From NCBI GenBank assembly GCA_021202715.1, contig JAJQCL010000003.1, positions 1-12,997 on the forward strand: a DNA stretch of 12,997 nucleotides. The letters are read 5' to 3'. The notes under the pieces are model-generated. The model worked only from the letters and a program-made list of their open reading frames with translations, was not told the DNA's origin and searched no databases. The DNA is from Lachnospiraceae bacterium (GTDB lineage: Bacteria > Bacillota > Clostridia > Lachnospirales > Lachnospiraceae). Made by a program: the position numbers and the translations under genes. Each line of letters opens with the position of its first letter. Position 1 is the first letter of the stretch. Positions 6,242-12,997 of the stretch are shown here, piece by piece.

Positions 6242-7186
6242 TTACTGCACACTGTCTGTTTTATGACAGGCGACCAGATGACCGGGCGAGATTTCTCTCA
6301 GCTCCGGCTCCTTCTGCGAGCACTCCGGGCTGGCGTACTGGCAGCGGGCTGCGAACCGACAGCCGGGCTTCGGATTGATCGGAGAAGAGAGCTCACCCTT
6401 CAGAAGGATCCGTTTCTTCTGATAATCCACATCGGGGACCGGAATCGCGGACAGCAGAGCCTGCGTGTAAGGATGCGTCGGATGTCGGAAAAGCTCCGTG
6501 GCCGGACTTTTCTCCACGAGCTGCCCCAGATACATAACGCAGATATTGTGGGATACATACTTCACCACAGACAGGTCATGCGTGATGAACAGATAGGTCA
6601 GACCTCTTTCTTTCTGCAGGTCAAGCAGCAGATTGATGATCTGTGCCTGAATCGACACATCCAGCGCCGAAACCGGCTCGTCACAGACGATAAAGGAGGG
6701 ATCCAGAACCAGAGCTCTCGCCACACCGATTCTCTGACGCCGTCCGCCGTCCAGTTCATGAGGATAACTGTTCACCAGCCGACTGGCCAGACCTACTGTA
6801 TCCATCATCTCTTTTACTTTCTTCTCGATCTGGTCTTTCGGCGTCTTTGTGATAATCAGAGGCTCCTGAATGATCTCACTGACTGTCATGCGCGGATTCA
6901 GAGAAGAAAATGGATCCTGAAAAATGATCTGCATCTTTCTCTGCAGCTGCTTCAGTTCCTTCCGGCTGACCTGCGTAATATCCTGATCTTCGAAAAAAAT
7001 CTTTCCGCCGGTACTGTCCAGCAGGTGCAGGATGACACGCCCCAGTGTGGATTTTCCGCATCCGGATTCACCCACCACGCCCATCGTCTCTCCCTTTTCG
7101 ATGGTGAAGCTGACGCCGTCCACTGCATGCAGGGCGCCCGCCGGGGTCTGAAAATATTTCTGCAGATTCTGTACTTCTAACAGCAT
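6242..7186 (-). CDS. Peptide-type ABC importer ATPase, DppF/OppF-like
   Basis: This encodes 314 aa. The start MLLEVQNLQKYF at 7186 is preferred over an upstream in-frame ATG at 7312 because the extra 42 residues lie inside the previous gene and show no homology, and a G-rich Shine-Dalgarno stretch precedes 7186. Walker A is GESGCGKST (39-47), Q-loop Gln90, Walker B FIVCDEP with Asp169 and Glu170, and H-loop His203, all intact. The ABC signature is LDGGR (145-149) rather than LSGGQ. The C-terminal oligopeptide domain has Cys276, Cys282, Cys289 and Cys307, in the spacing of the [4Fe-4S] site described for Dpp ATPases. It overlaps the DppD-like gene by 10 nt, which suggests translational coupling. 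Confidence 0.94.
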   Translation of the reverse strand: MLLEVQNLQKYFQTPAGALHAVDGVSFTIEKGETMGVVGESGCGKSTLGRVILHLLDSTGGKIFFEDQDITQVSRKELKQLQRKMQIIFQDPFSSLNPRMTVSEIIQEPLIITKTPKDQIEKKVKEMMDTVGLASRLVNSYPHELDGGRRQRIGVARALVLDPSFIVCDEPVSALDVSIQAQIINLLLDLQKERGLTYLFITHDLSVVKYVSHNICVMYLGQLVEKSPATELFRHPTHPYTQALLSAIPVPDVDYQKKRILLKGELSSPINPKPGCRFAARCQYASPECSQKEPELREISPGHLVACHKTDSVQ

Positions 7187-8190
7187 GTCTCTTCCCCCTC
7201 TCTGACCGGCTGACAGCACCGTACCAGGTGGCCGTCCCCCAGGTCTGTCAGCGGCACCGGATCCTTCCGGCATGCATCCGTGGCATAGGGGCAGCGTTCT
7301 GCGAAATGACACCAGGCCGGCAGTCTCGTAGGATCCGGCATCATACCGCGAATCGGCTGAAGCCGTCTCTCATCAAAATCTGTCGTATCCGCATCATCCA
7401 TATGGGGCAGGGAACCAAAAAGTCCCTGCGTGTAGGGATGACATGTATTTTTAAAGATCTGACGCGTCGTGCCCCACTCCACGATCTCTCCGGCATAGAC
7501 AACCGCCACACGGTCGCACATTTCCGCCACGATCCCCAGATCGTGCGTGATCATGAGCACCGACATCCCCATCTCTTCTTTCAGGCGGTTGATCATCTCA
7601 AGGATCTGCGCCTGAATGGTCACATCCAGTGCTGTGGTGGGTTCATCCGCGATTAACAGATCCGGATTACAGGCCAGAGCAATGGCGATCACGACCCGCT
7701 GCTTCATCCCGCCGGAGAACTGGTGCGGATAATCGTAGTAACGCTCTCCCGGTATTCCTACCAGCTCCAGCGTCTTTTTGGCGGCTTCCTCCGCTTCCTT
7801 CTTATGTAATTTCTGGTGCAGAAGGATCGACTCCGCAATCTGATCTCCCACCGTATGTACGGGATTCAATGCCGTCATCGGATCCTGAAAGATCATCGAG
7901 ATGTGATCCCCGCGAATGGACTGCATATCCGCGATGCTCTCCTTGAGGAGGTCTTTTCCCTTCCAGAAAATCTCGCCCCGCCGGATCTCTCCCGGCGGAT
8001 CCGGGATCAGACGCAGGATGGAAAGTGCCACCGGGGGTTTTCCTGCACCGGACTCCCCCACCAGTCCAACGGTCTCCCCTTCGAGGATCTGCAGATCAAT
8101 GCCATTGACGGCGCGAACCAGTCCTTCCTCGCTTCGGTAACAGACTTCCAGATCCTGAATGCGGAGTATTTCACGTTTTTCTTCGCTCAT
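7177..8190 (-). CDS. Peptide-type ABC importer ATPase, DppD/OppD-like, altered Walker A
   Basis: This encodes 337 aa and starts at 8190 after AGGAGGGAGAGACGT. Q-loop Gln102, signature FSGGMKQR (158-165), Walker B LLIADEP with Asp182 and Glu183, and H-loop His216 are standard. Walker A, however, reads GESGAGKPP (45-53): the Ser/Thr after the invariant Lys51 is Pro52, followed by Pro53. That Ser/Thr normally coordinates Mg2+ of ATP, so nucleotide binding at this site should be impaired. The C-terminal domain carries Cys294, Cys300, Cys307 and Cys325, a likely [4Fe-4S] site. The reading frame is otherwise intact and well conserved. It begins 13 nt after the DppC-like gene. Confidence 0.94.
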   Translation of the reverse strand: MSEEKREILRIQDLEVCYRSEEGLVRAVNGIDLQILEGETVGLVGESGAGKPPVALSILRLIPDPPGEIRRGEIFWKGKDLLKESIADMQSIRGDHISMIFQDPMTALNPVHTVGDQIAESILLHQKLHKKEAEEAAKKTLELVGIPGERYYDYPHQFSGGMKQRVVIAIALACNPDLLIADEPTTALDVTIQAQILEMINRLKEEMGMSVLMITHDLGIVAEMCDRVAVVYAGEIVEWGTTRQIFKNTCHPYTQGLFGSLPHMDDADTTDFDERRLQPIRGMMPDPTRLPAWCHFAERCPYATDACRKDPVPLTDLGDGHLVRCCQPVREGEETCC

Positions 8191-8203
8191 ACGTCTCTCC
8201 CTC

Positions 8204-9097
8204 CTAATCCTTCAGGCGCGGATCCAGCGCGTCACGCAGGCCATCCCCGAACAGGTTGAATCCATACACCGTCACCATGATCGCCAAACCGGGGAACAGA
8301 GTCAGCCACCAGTTGTAGCGGATCAGAGAGCGTCCCGCCGACAGCATGGAACCCCACTCGGCCATGGGCGGCTGCACACCGAGGCCCACAAAGCTCAGGC
8401 CCGCGGCGGCCAGAATGGAAGAAGCAATATTCAGGCTGTACTGCACGATCAGCGGTGCCAGCACATTCGGCAAAATGTGCCGTACCAGAATCCGCCCGTT
8501 GCCCGCACTGATCGCCCGTACCGACTCCACATATTCCTGATCTCTCTCGGACAGTACGGCAGCCCGCGTGATTCTGGCAAACTGGCCAATGCTTCCGATC
8601 GAAATCGCCACAATCGTATTAAACAAACCGGTCCCCATCATCGCTGAAATCGAGATCGCCAGCAGCATACTGGGAATGGAGAGGATGACATCGATCAGAC
8701 GCATCAGCACATTATCCAGAACCCCTCCGAAATAACCGGCCACAGCCCCAATACATCCGCCGATCAGGGCGGCCGCCGTCACGGCAGCAAACCCAACCAG
8801 CAAAGAGGTCCTTGCGCCGTAAATGACACGACTCAAAATACAGCGGCCGTATTTATCCGTCCCAAAGGGATAGCGAAGACACGGACCCAGAAGGCTGTCC
8901 GCCAGATGCTGTTCATCGTAGGGATAGGGAGCCAGCACATCGGCAAAGATTGCCACAAGCACCATAAAGATCACGAGAAACAGTCCAAACATGGCCAGCT
9001 TGTTCTTCTTCAGACGGCCCATGGCGGAGACCCACTGACTTTTCTTTTTCAGTTCTGTCGTATTTTCCACCAAATCGTTTATCTCTGCGGTACCCAC
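8204..9097 (-). CDS. Peptide-type ABC importer permease, DppC-like
   Basis: This encodes about 297 aa. The first possible start is GTG at 9103, but it lies only 1 nt after GGAGG; the second in-frame GTG at 9097 has the ideal 7-nt spacing and is preferred. The protein has an OppC_N-type first membrane segment (LAMFGLFLVIFMVLVAIFA), then FGTDKYGRCILSRVIYGAR, and five further hydrophobic segments typical of this permease fold. The EAA-like cytoplasmic loop, ESVRAISAGNGRILVRHILP, contacts the ATPases. It pairs with the DppB-like permease encoded immediately upstream (2-nt gap from the DppB stop). Confidence 0.95.
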   Translation of the reverse strand: MGTAEINDLVENTTELKKKSQWVSAMGRLKKNKLAMFGLFLVIFMVLVAIFADVLAPYPYDEQHLADSLLGPCLRYPFGTDKYGRCILSRVIYGARTSLLVGFAAVTAAALIGGCIGAVAGYFGGVLDNVLMRLIDVILSIPSMLLAISISAMMGTGLFNTIVAISIGSIGQFARITRAAVLSERDQEYVESVRAISAGNGRILVRHILPNVLAPLIVQYSLNIASSILAAAGLSFVGLGVQPPMAEWGSMLSAGRSLIRYNWWLTLFPGLAIMVTVYGFNLFGDGLRDALDPRLKD

Positions 9098-9099
9098 AC

Positions 9100-10074
9100 T
9101 CACGCCTCCTTTACTTTTTCCGCTGTGCGCTTCTTTCCTCCGGATTTCACATACTGCGTCTTAATGCGGGGATCCGCATAAGCATACAGAATATCCACAA
9201 ACAGGTTCACCACACAGAACACAATGGAAGTAAAAAGCACGCCGCCCTGGATGACCGGATAGTCCCGGCTGGTAATAGAGTCCACCAGGTACTTGCCAAG
9301 GCCGGGGATCGAGAAAATCGTCTCCGTCACCATGGCGCCGCCGAGCTGAGAGCCGATCTGCAGACCGATCACCGTGATCAGAGGGATCAGACAGTTATCC
9401 AGCGCATGTTTCATGACCACACGCCGCTCCTTCACGCCTTTGGCGCGGGCGGTACGGATATAATCCTGGCGGATGACCTCGAGCATCGTGGAGCGCGTCA
9501 TCCGCATGACCAGCGCCGAAGTATTCAGCCCCACCGTGATGGCCGGCAGGATCCAGTATTTCGGTCCGTAAAATCCGGTGGCCGGCAGCCATCCCAGTCT
9601 CAAAGAGAAGAACTGCGCCAGCAGCAGCCCCAGCCAGAAAGCCGGCATCGACACGCCGAAAAGTCCGATGAAGGTAGCCACCTTATCCATCCAGGAATTC
9701 TGTTTGACCGCTGCGATGATCCCTGTGGGCACACCGATCAGAATCGTCACGGTGATCCCACACAAAGTCAGCAGGATCGTCGTAGGGAAACGATCCAGAA
9801 TCTCCGTCATCACTTCTCGTCCGCTGACATAGGATGTCCCCAGGCTTCCATGAAAAATCAGATCGCCCATATAACGCACATACTGAACAACCAGGTTGTC
9901 ATTCAATCCCAGTTCTTCCCGCAATGCCTCTACTTCCTCCTGCGTCGCCGTATCGCCCAGCATACTGCGGGCGGGATCCCCCGGCGTCAGGCGGAGCATC
10001 AGAAACACCAGAATCGTGATCCCCAGCAGAACAGGGATCATCATCAGGACTCTCTTTACGATGTACTTGTACAT
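9100..10074 (-). CDS. Peptide-type ABC importer permease, DppB-like
   Basis: This encodes 324 aa. The start at 10074 is preceded by AAGGAGGAGG. It begins MYKYIVKRVLMMIPVLLGIT, the classic DppB/OppB N-terminal membrane segment, followed by RLTPGDPAR. There are six hydrophobic segments, and the EAA loop is around residues 204-233 (DYIRTARAKG ... LIPLI). The C-terminus ends YAYADPRIK plus a short basic tail. It is the first gene of the importer operon, about 80 nt downstream of the predicted start site, and is divergent from the LysR-type regulator. Confidence 0.95.
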   Translation of the reverse strand: MYKYIVKRVLMMIPVLLGITILVFLMLRLTPGDPARSMLGDTATQEEVEALREELGLNDNLVVQYVRYMGDLIFHGSLGTSYVSGREVMTEILDRFPTTILLTLCGITVTILIGVPTGIIAAVKQNSWMDKVATFIGLFGVSMPAFWLGLLLAQFFSLRLGWLPATGFYGPKYWILPAITVGLNTSALVMRMTRSTMLEVIRQDYIRTARAKGVKERRVVMKHALDNCLIPLITVIGLQIGSQLGGAMVTETIFSIPGLGKYLVDSITSRDYPVIQGGVLFTSIVFCVVNLFVDILYAYADPRIKTQYVKSGGKKRTAEKVKEA

Positions 10075-10108
10075 AAACCTCCTCCTTAAATCATTCGCCA
10101 GTTCAAAA

Positions 10109-10150
10109 CCAGCACGCCTTTCTTCCGTCTTTTCTTTCTGCGTGTTCTGG
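10109..10150 (-). other. Leader hairpin upstream of DppB-like gene
   Basis: On the minus strand CCAG-AA-CACGC (10150-10140) pairs with GCGTGCTGG (10117-10109), with an AA bulge and a 22-nt purine-rich loop, and is followed by T4. It resembles a weak attenuator or terminator in the 5' leader, but the short T-run makes termination doubtful. Confidence 0.4.
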
Positions 10151-10161
10151 CTTACAGTTTT

Positions 10162-10189
10162 ATTATAATTCTACCGCTTTTTTCATCAA
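10162..10189 (-). promoter_or_regulatory. Importer operon promoter
   Basis: Minus strand: -35 TTGATG (10184-10189), 16-nt spacer, perfect -10 TATAAT (10162-10167). The start is predicted near 10155, giving a leader of about 80 nt. The less than ideal -35 and short spacer fit a promoter needing an activator. Confidence 0.72.
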
Positions 10190-10210
10190 TAATAGATTCG
10201 GCATGTTTCT

Positions 10211-10225
10211 ATTCTATTTTAGAAT
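10211..10225. promoter_or_regulatory. LysR-type regulator binding site (T-N11-A palindrome)
   Basis: ATTCTATTTTAGAAT is a perfect 6-bp inverted repeat with a 3-bp spacer and contains the T-N11-A form of LysR-family boxes. Its centre, 10218, lies about 63 bp upstream of the predicted importer start, the usual place of the recognition site for activation. Related half-sites (GTTTCTATTCT near 10205 and GTTTCTAATTCT near 10235) flank it. Confidence 0.65.
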
Positions 10226-10263
10226 CGGTTAGTTGTTTCTAATTCTGTTTTTAAAATATTTTC

Positions 10264-10292
10264 TTGCCTCCTCTGAGATTTTATTGTATTCT
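10264..10292 (+). promoter_or_regulatory. Promoter of the LysR-type regulator gene
   Basis: Plus strand: TTGCCT (10264-10269), 17-nt spacer, TATTCT (10287-10292). The predicted start is near 10299, about 60 nt ahead of the start codon at 10358. The T-N11-A box lies upstream of it, so autoregulation is possible. Confidence 0.6.
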
Positions 10293-10357
10293 GTACATAG
10301 CCTGATCCTTACACATTGATCACGAGACCCCATCGCCGGAACAGGAGGCATTTCTCG

Positions 10358-11287
10358 ATGGAACTACAACAGCTTCAAATCTTTCTGACTCTTGCACAGC
10401 ATGAAAATATGTCTGTCACCGCACAACTGCTCAGCACCACGCAGCCCCAGGTCAGCAAATCCCTTTCCTCCCTGGAAGCTGAACTCGGCGTAAAACTTTT
10501 CGACCGCAAAGGACGCGGTATTCAGTTGAATGAATACGGGAAGATCTTTGTCCCCTACGCCAACGATGCCATCTCCGCGATCCGCAACGGTCGGTTCACC
10601 ATGAAGAACGTGAAGAATTCCATTCTGGGCACGGTCACCTTCGGAACCTTTGCATTTGCTTCCATCCTGAACCCCTGTGTGACCGCCTACGCGAAGGAGA
10701 ATCCTTTGGTTAATTTCCGTTATATAAACAACGAAACCAGCAATCAGGTCTCTTCCACCAATCATCTGGATATCCTCCTCTGTCCTTCACTCCAGGGACA
10801 CTATATTTATGAGAACCATTTTCCCTGTTTTCATCATCTTCTCAAAGAAGAGTACTATGTTCTGATCTCTCCCAGGCTGCACTCCTATCCACCCGAAAAA
10901 AAATCCTGCACCCTCTCTGAGATCCAGGACTTTCCCTTTATTATCATGGGGCACGGAGGGATCTATCAAAACAATGACTACAGCATCCTCCAGCGCATCG
11001 GCGAGATCACTGGCACCTCGCCCCGCATTGCCTATGAGGTGAATGAGTTCGCTATCAAAATGCTTCTGGTCTCTCAGGGCTCCGGTATCGCCTACATTCC
11101 CGAAGTCTGTCTGCCCATGGCCAAAGCCATCGCACCGGACATTCGCCTGTTTACGATTGAAGATTTCTCCACCACGCGTTCCGTCCTCATTGCCCGCAAG
11201 CCAAGGGAATCCATGACTTCAGCCGCCAACGATTTCTGGGATTTTGCCCTGGAATACTATCATCTGCCGCCTGACCTCGAGGAATAG
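10358..11287 (+). CDS. LysR-type transcriptional regulator
   Basis: This encodes 309 aa. The start at 10358 (MELQQLQIFLTLAQHENMSV) is supported by GGAGG 9 nt upstream; an in-frame ATG at 10316 has no such site. The N-terminal winged helix-turn-helix (about residues 1-60) shows TAQLLSTTQPQVSKSLSSLEAELG and LFDRKGRGIQLNEYG, characteristic of the family. From about residue 90 it has a LysR_substrate domain, with the conserved VSQGSGIAYIPE segment late in the protein. It is divergent from the importer operon, and the shared intergenic region holds a T-N11-A box, so the importer is its most likely target. The inducer is unknown. Confidence 0.95.
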   Translation: MELQQLQIFLTLAQHENMSVTAQLLSTTQPQVSKSLSSLEAELGVKLFDRKGRGIQLNEYGKIFVPYANDAISAIRNGRFTMKNVKNSILGTVTFGTFAFASILNPCVTAYAKENPLVNFRYINNETSNQVSSTNHLDILLCPSLQGHYIYENHFPCFHHLLKEEYYVLISPRLHSYPPEKKSCTLSEIQDFPFIIMGHGGIYQNNDYSILQRIGEITGTSPRIAYEVNEFAIKMLLVSQGSGIAYIPEVCLPMAKAIAPDIRLFTIEDFSTTRSVLIARKPRESMTSAANDFWDFALEYYHLPPDLEE

Positions 11288-11451
11288 CTGCTGCCGTTCT
11301 TCAAGCTGCGGGAAACGGCAAGCTGAATGAATCAGCAGCCGTCTTTACGCCACCATCCTGTTCTTCGAACGCAGAAAGGCACTGTCCCATACGACAATGC
11401 CTTTCTCGACCTCCTGTGTGGTTTGCTGTTTTCCCAAACTTTTTTCAGCAA
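11288..11451. other. Convergent intergenic region with two hairpins
   Basis: This lies between the ends of the regulator and the M24-fold gene, with no credible ORF. Just after the regulator's stop TGCCGTT pairs with AACGGCA, with GCTGCTG/CAGCAGC pairing possible further out. A second hairpin has perfect 9-nt arms (11373-11381 AGAAAGGCA and 11398-11406). Neither has a strong T-run; the second may act as a weak two-way terminator. Confidence 0.45.
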
Positions 11452-12690
11452 TCAGACGATCGCCAGTTCTGTGGGAATCGACGCAAGCACCTGTGCGCCT
11501 GCATCAGTAACCACAAAAGAATCCGCCAGGACGACGCCTTTCCCATGTTTCCATTTCGGATCAAACAGATCCACTTCCTGCGTAAACACCATATTTTCCT
11601 TTATGATCACATCTGCAACTTCCGTCGTTCCTTCATCGGTTCCATTATAGGAAGGATATCCTCCCGAGGTACATCCATGAGAATGATAGCCACATTCCAG
11701 ATAAGCCAGCCCTTCCCGCCTTACAGGTTCCCGCAAAGCCAGCACTGCGTCCCGGAGTGTCGTTCCAACATACATATGTTCCAGCGACGCCTGATAGGCC
11801 TCCTGACAAATGCGATACAGACGTTCCGTTTTTTCATCCGGTGCTCCCAGAGAAACCGTGCGTTCTGTATGTGTGACCATGCCCGCATATTTGACATGAT
11901 ACTCGACGACAACCATATCTCCCTGCTGCAGCGTTCTCGTGCTCACGGGAGGATGCTTCGGATGCGCAAAGACCGGATTCCCCGAATCCATCAGGAGCAT
12001 GCTGTTCGGTTCTCCTCCATTAGCCACCAGCGCACGCAGCATTTCGGCATAGAGCTCACATTCCCGAATCCCGGGCTTCGCGTTCTCGACCAGCGCCCGG
12101 TAGACCTTCTCCGCAATTTCCCCGGCCTTTTTCAGCAGACCGATCTCCTCGGCACTTTTTATAAGCTGTAGATCCCAGTATTTCTTCCCTACATCGAGAA
12201 ACTCCGCCTCCGGGAAGCTGCTCTGAAGCTGAGGCACGATCGGATACTGTTCGATAAAGGGCCAGTATCCCGGCGTATTTCCCACGACGCCGATCCGGCT
12301 TCGACCGAGATCCAGGCTGCGCAGCGCCTCCGCCACATCTTCCAGATAGGGGATGGTCCTCACATCCTTCACCCATGAATAGCAAAGGCTTTCAAATGTG
12401 TCATGCCCGGTTCCGACAAAAGCGATCGGTTCTCCCTCTGCCGGAAATACGGCCAGTGACCTGCCCTGCGAAGGGATCGCGGTCAGGTACCGGAAGTTCG
12501 CCTCGCACAGACCAAACTGCGCATCGCTTCCCCAGACCAGAAGGCAGTCCAGCGCCTCCGCCTGCATCATCGGGCGCATCATCTTCCATCGCCGATCCCG
12601 TTCTGACAGGGAAGGCTGGGGAATGTGACGTGAGACATCAGGCATCTCACCCATATATTCGCAATAGCTTTGAAATGCTGTTTTTTCCAT
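11452..12690 (-). CDS. M24-fold (creatinase/Xaa-Pro peptidase-like) protein with altered metal site
   Basis: This encodes 412 aa with a creatinase-type N-terminal domain (about 30-175) and a C-terminal pita-bread M24 domain (about 180-405). Aligned by eye to aminopeptidase P, the dinuclear metal ligands are changed: first Asp to Glu263 (VVVEYHVKYAG), second Asp to His274 (THTERTV) and last Glu to Ala389 (VVLADSFVVT). Glu372 (TQEVDLF) is kept and the His is ambiguous (GYHSHG, His336/His338). The fold is therefore clear but classical metallo-aminopeptidase activity is doubtful. It may be a metal-independent amidinohydrolase like creatinase, or another M24-fold hydrolase or lyase. It starts at 12690 after GGAGAG, 2 nt behind the esterase stop, so the two are co-transcribed. 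Confidence 0.85.
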   Translation of the reverse strand: MEKTAFQSYCEYMGEMPDVSRHIPQPSLSERDRRWKMMRPMMQAEALDCLLVWGSDAQFGLCEANFRYLTAIPSQGRSLAVFPAEGEPIAFVGTGHDTFESLCYSWVKDVRTIPYLEDVAEALRSLDLGRSRIGVVGNTPGYWPFIEQYPIVPQLQSSFPEAEFLDVGKKYWDLQLIKSAEEIGLLKKAGEIAEKVYRALVENAKPGIRECELYAEMLRALVANGGEPNSMLLMDSGNPVFAHPKHPPVSTRTLQQGDMVVVEYHVKYAGMVTHTERTVSLGAPDEKTERLYRICQEAYQASLEHMYVGTTLRDAVLALREPVRREGLAYLECGYHSHGCTSGGYPSYNGTDEGTTEVADVIIKENMVFTQEVDLFDPKWKHGKGVVLADSFVVTDAGAQVLASIPTELAIV

Positions 12691-12692
12691 CT

Positions 12693-12997
12693 CTACTCTC
12701 CGTTCCTCAGGACGTCGTCAATCTCCGTAATAAAGCCCGGATGTTCCTGTGAATACATGACAATCCTGTCCTCAATCTCTGTCTGAATCAGATCCACTGC
12801 TTCAAATCCTTCGTCAGAAAAAACCATGGTAAGCGGCTCTTCACAGGAATAGATGGGCCAGGAAGGCAGTCCCCCGCCGTTTGGATCCCCGTTTTTTGCA
12901 AAATTTGTCCAGTATTTAATCATAGCCCCAGAAAGCTGTCTGTCGTAGGCGTGGCAATTCAGACCAATCCTCTCCATCGTCCCAAAAATATACGCAT
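12693..12997 (-). CDS. Type B carboxylesterase, C-terminal end (partial)
   Basis: The frame is open to the window edge on the minus strand and gives about 101 residues. It shows AYIFGTMERIG, matching the LPYVFG segment that follows the catalytic His of COesterase enzymes, then SGAMIKYWTNFAKNGDPNG and LPSWPIY, the standard C-terminal motif of this family. The catalytic Ser, Glu and His lie outside the window. An internal Met at 12977 is not the start. The gene ends at TAG 12693-12695, 2 nt before the M24-fold gene. It would hydrolyse a carboxylic ester of unknown identity. Confidence 0.88.
   Translation of the reverse strand, partial: AYIFGTMERIGLNCHAYDRQLSGAMIKYWTNFAKNGDPNGGGLPSWPIYSCEEPLTMVFSDEGFEAVDLIQTEIEDRIVMYSQEHPGFITEIDDVLRNGE

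Noticed and set aside
6263..7180. 305-codon plus-strand open frame opposite the DppF-like gene
   Set aside because: Antisense to a conserved ATPase with intact motifs; no independent support.
11416..12171. 251-codon plus-strand open frame opposite the M24-fold gene
   Set aside because: No start signal or domain; the minus strand carries a recognisable M24-fold protein.

Overview
The window looks like chromosomal DNA of a Clostridia-type member of the Bacillota, most likely a Lachnospiraceae-like gut anaerobe. This is inferred from the 16S 5' end, strong AGGAGG ribosome binding sites, sigma-A type promoters, clostridial lipoprotein signals with Ser/Thr/Glu-rich linkers, and a tannase-like lipoprotein of a style common in that family. 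The genus cannot be named from this sequence. Almost everything is on the minus strand; only the LysR-type regulator is on the plus strand.

Layout, left to right: the 5' end of a 16S rRNA gene (1-50, minus, running off the window) with its leader and a consensus promoter (258-286); a tRNA-Ser(GCU) gene (358-445) with a perfect consensus promoter (497-525); a broken gene for a large secreted lipoprotein of the subtype-B tannase-like alpha/beta hydrolase family (677-3164), frameshifted at a G5 run; a regulatory gap with three helically phased 9-bp repeats, a leader hairpin and the terminator of the next gene; an MBL-fold hydrolase resembling subclass B3 (3469-4404); then a family-5 peptide-type ABC importer read in the order permease B, permease C, ATPase D, ATPase F, binding protein A (10074 down to 4526). 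A divergent LysR-type regulator (10358-11287) shares the importer promoter region, where a T-N11-A palindrome sits about 63 bp upstream of the predicted importer start. Convergent to the regulator is a pair of tightly packed genes: an M24-fold protein (11452-12690) and the C-terminal end of a type B carboxylesterase (12693 to the window edge).

How the genes may work together (inference): the LysR-type regulator probably controls the divergent importer. The importer is flanked by several hydrolases (carboxylesterase, M24-fold enzyme, MBL hydrolase, tannase-like esterase), which suggests a locus for taking up and breaking down a peptide-like or ester/amide-containing small molecule. The substrate cannot be read from sequence.

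The features most worth a second look are: the DppD-like ATPase with Walker A ending in Lys-Pro-Pro, together with a non-LSGGQ signature in its partner, which would place both deviations in the same composite ATP site; the M24-fold protein, which has replaced at least three of the usual metal ligands; the frameshift that separates the catalytic Ser from the Asp/His of the tannase-like enzyme; and the triple 11-bp-phased operator upstream of that gene.
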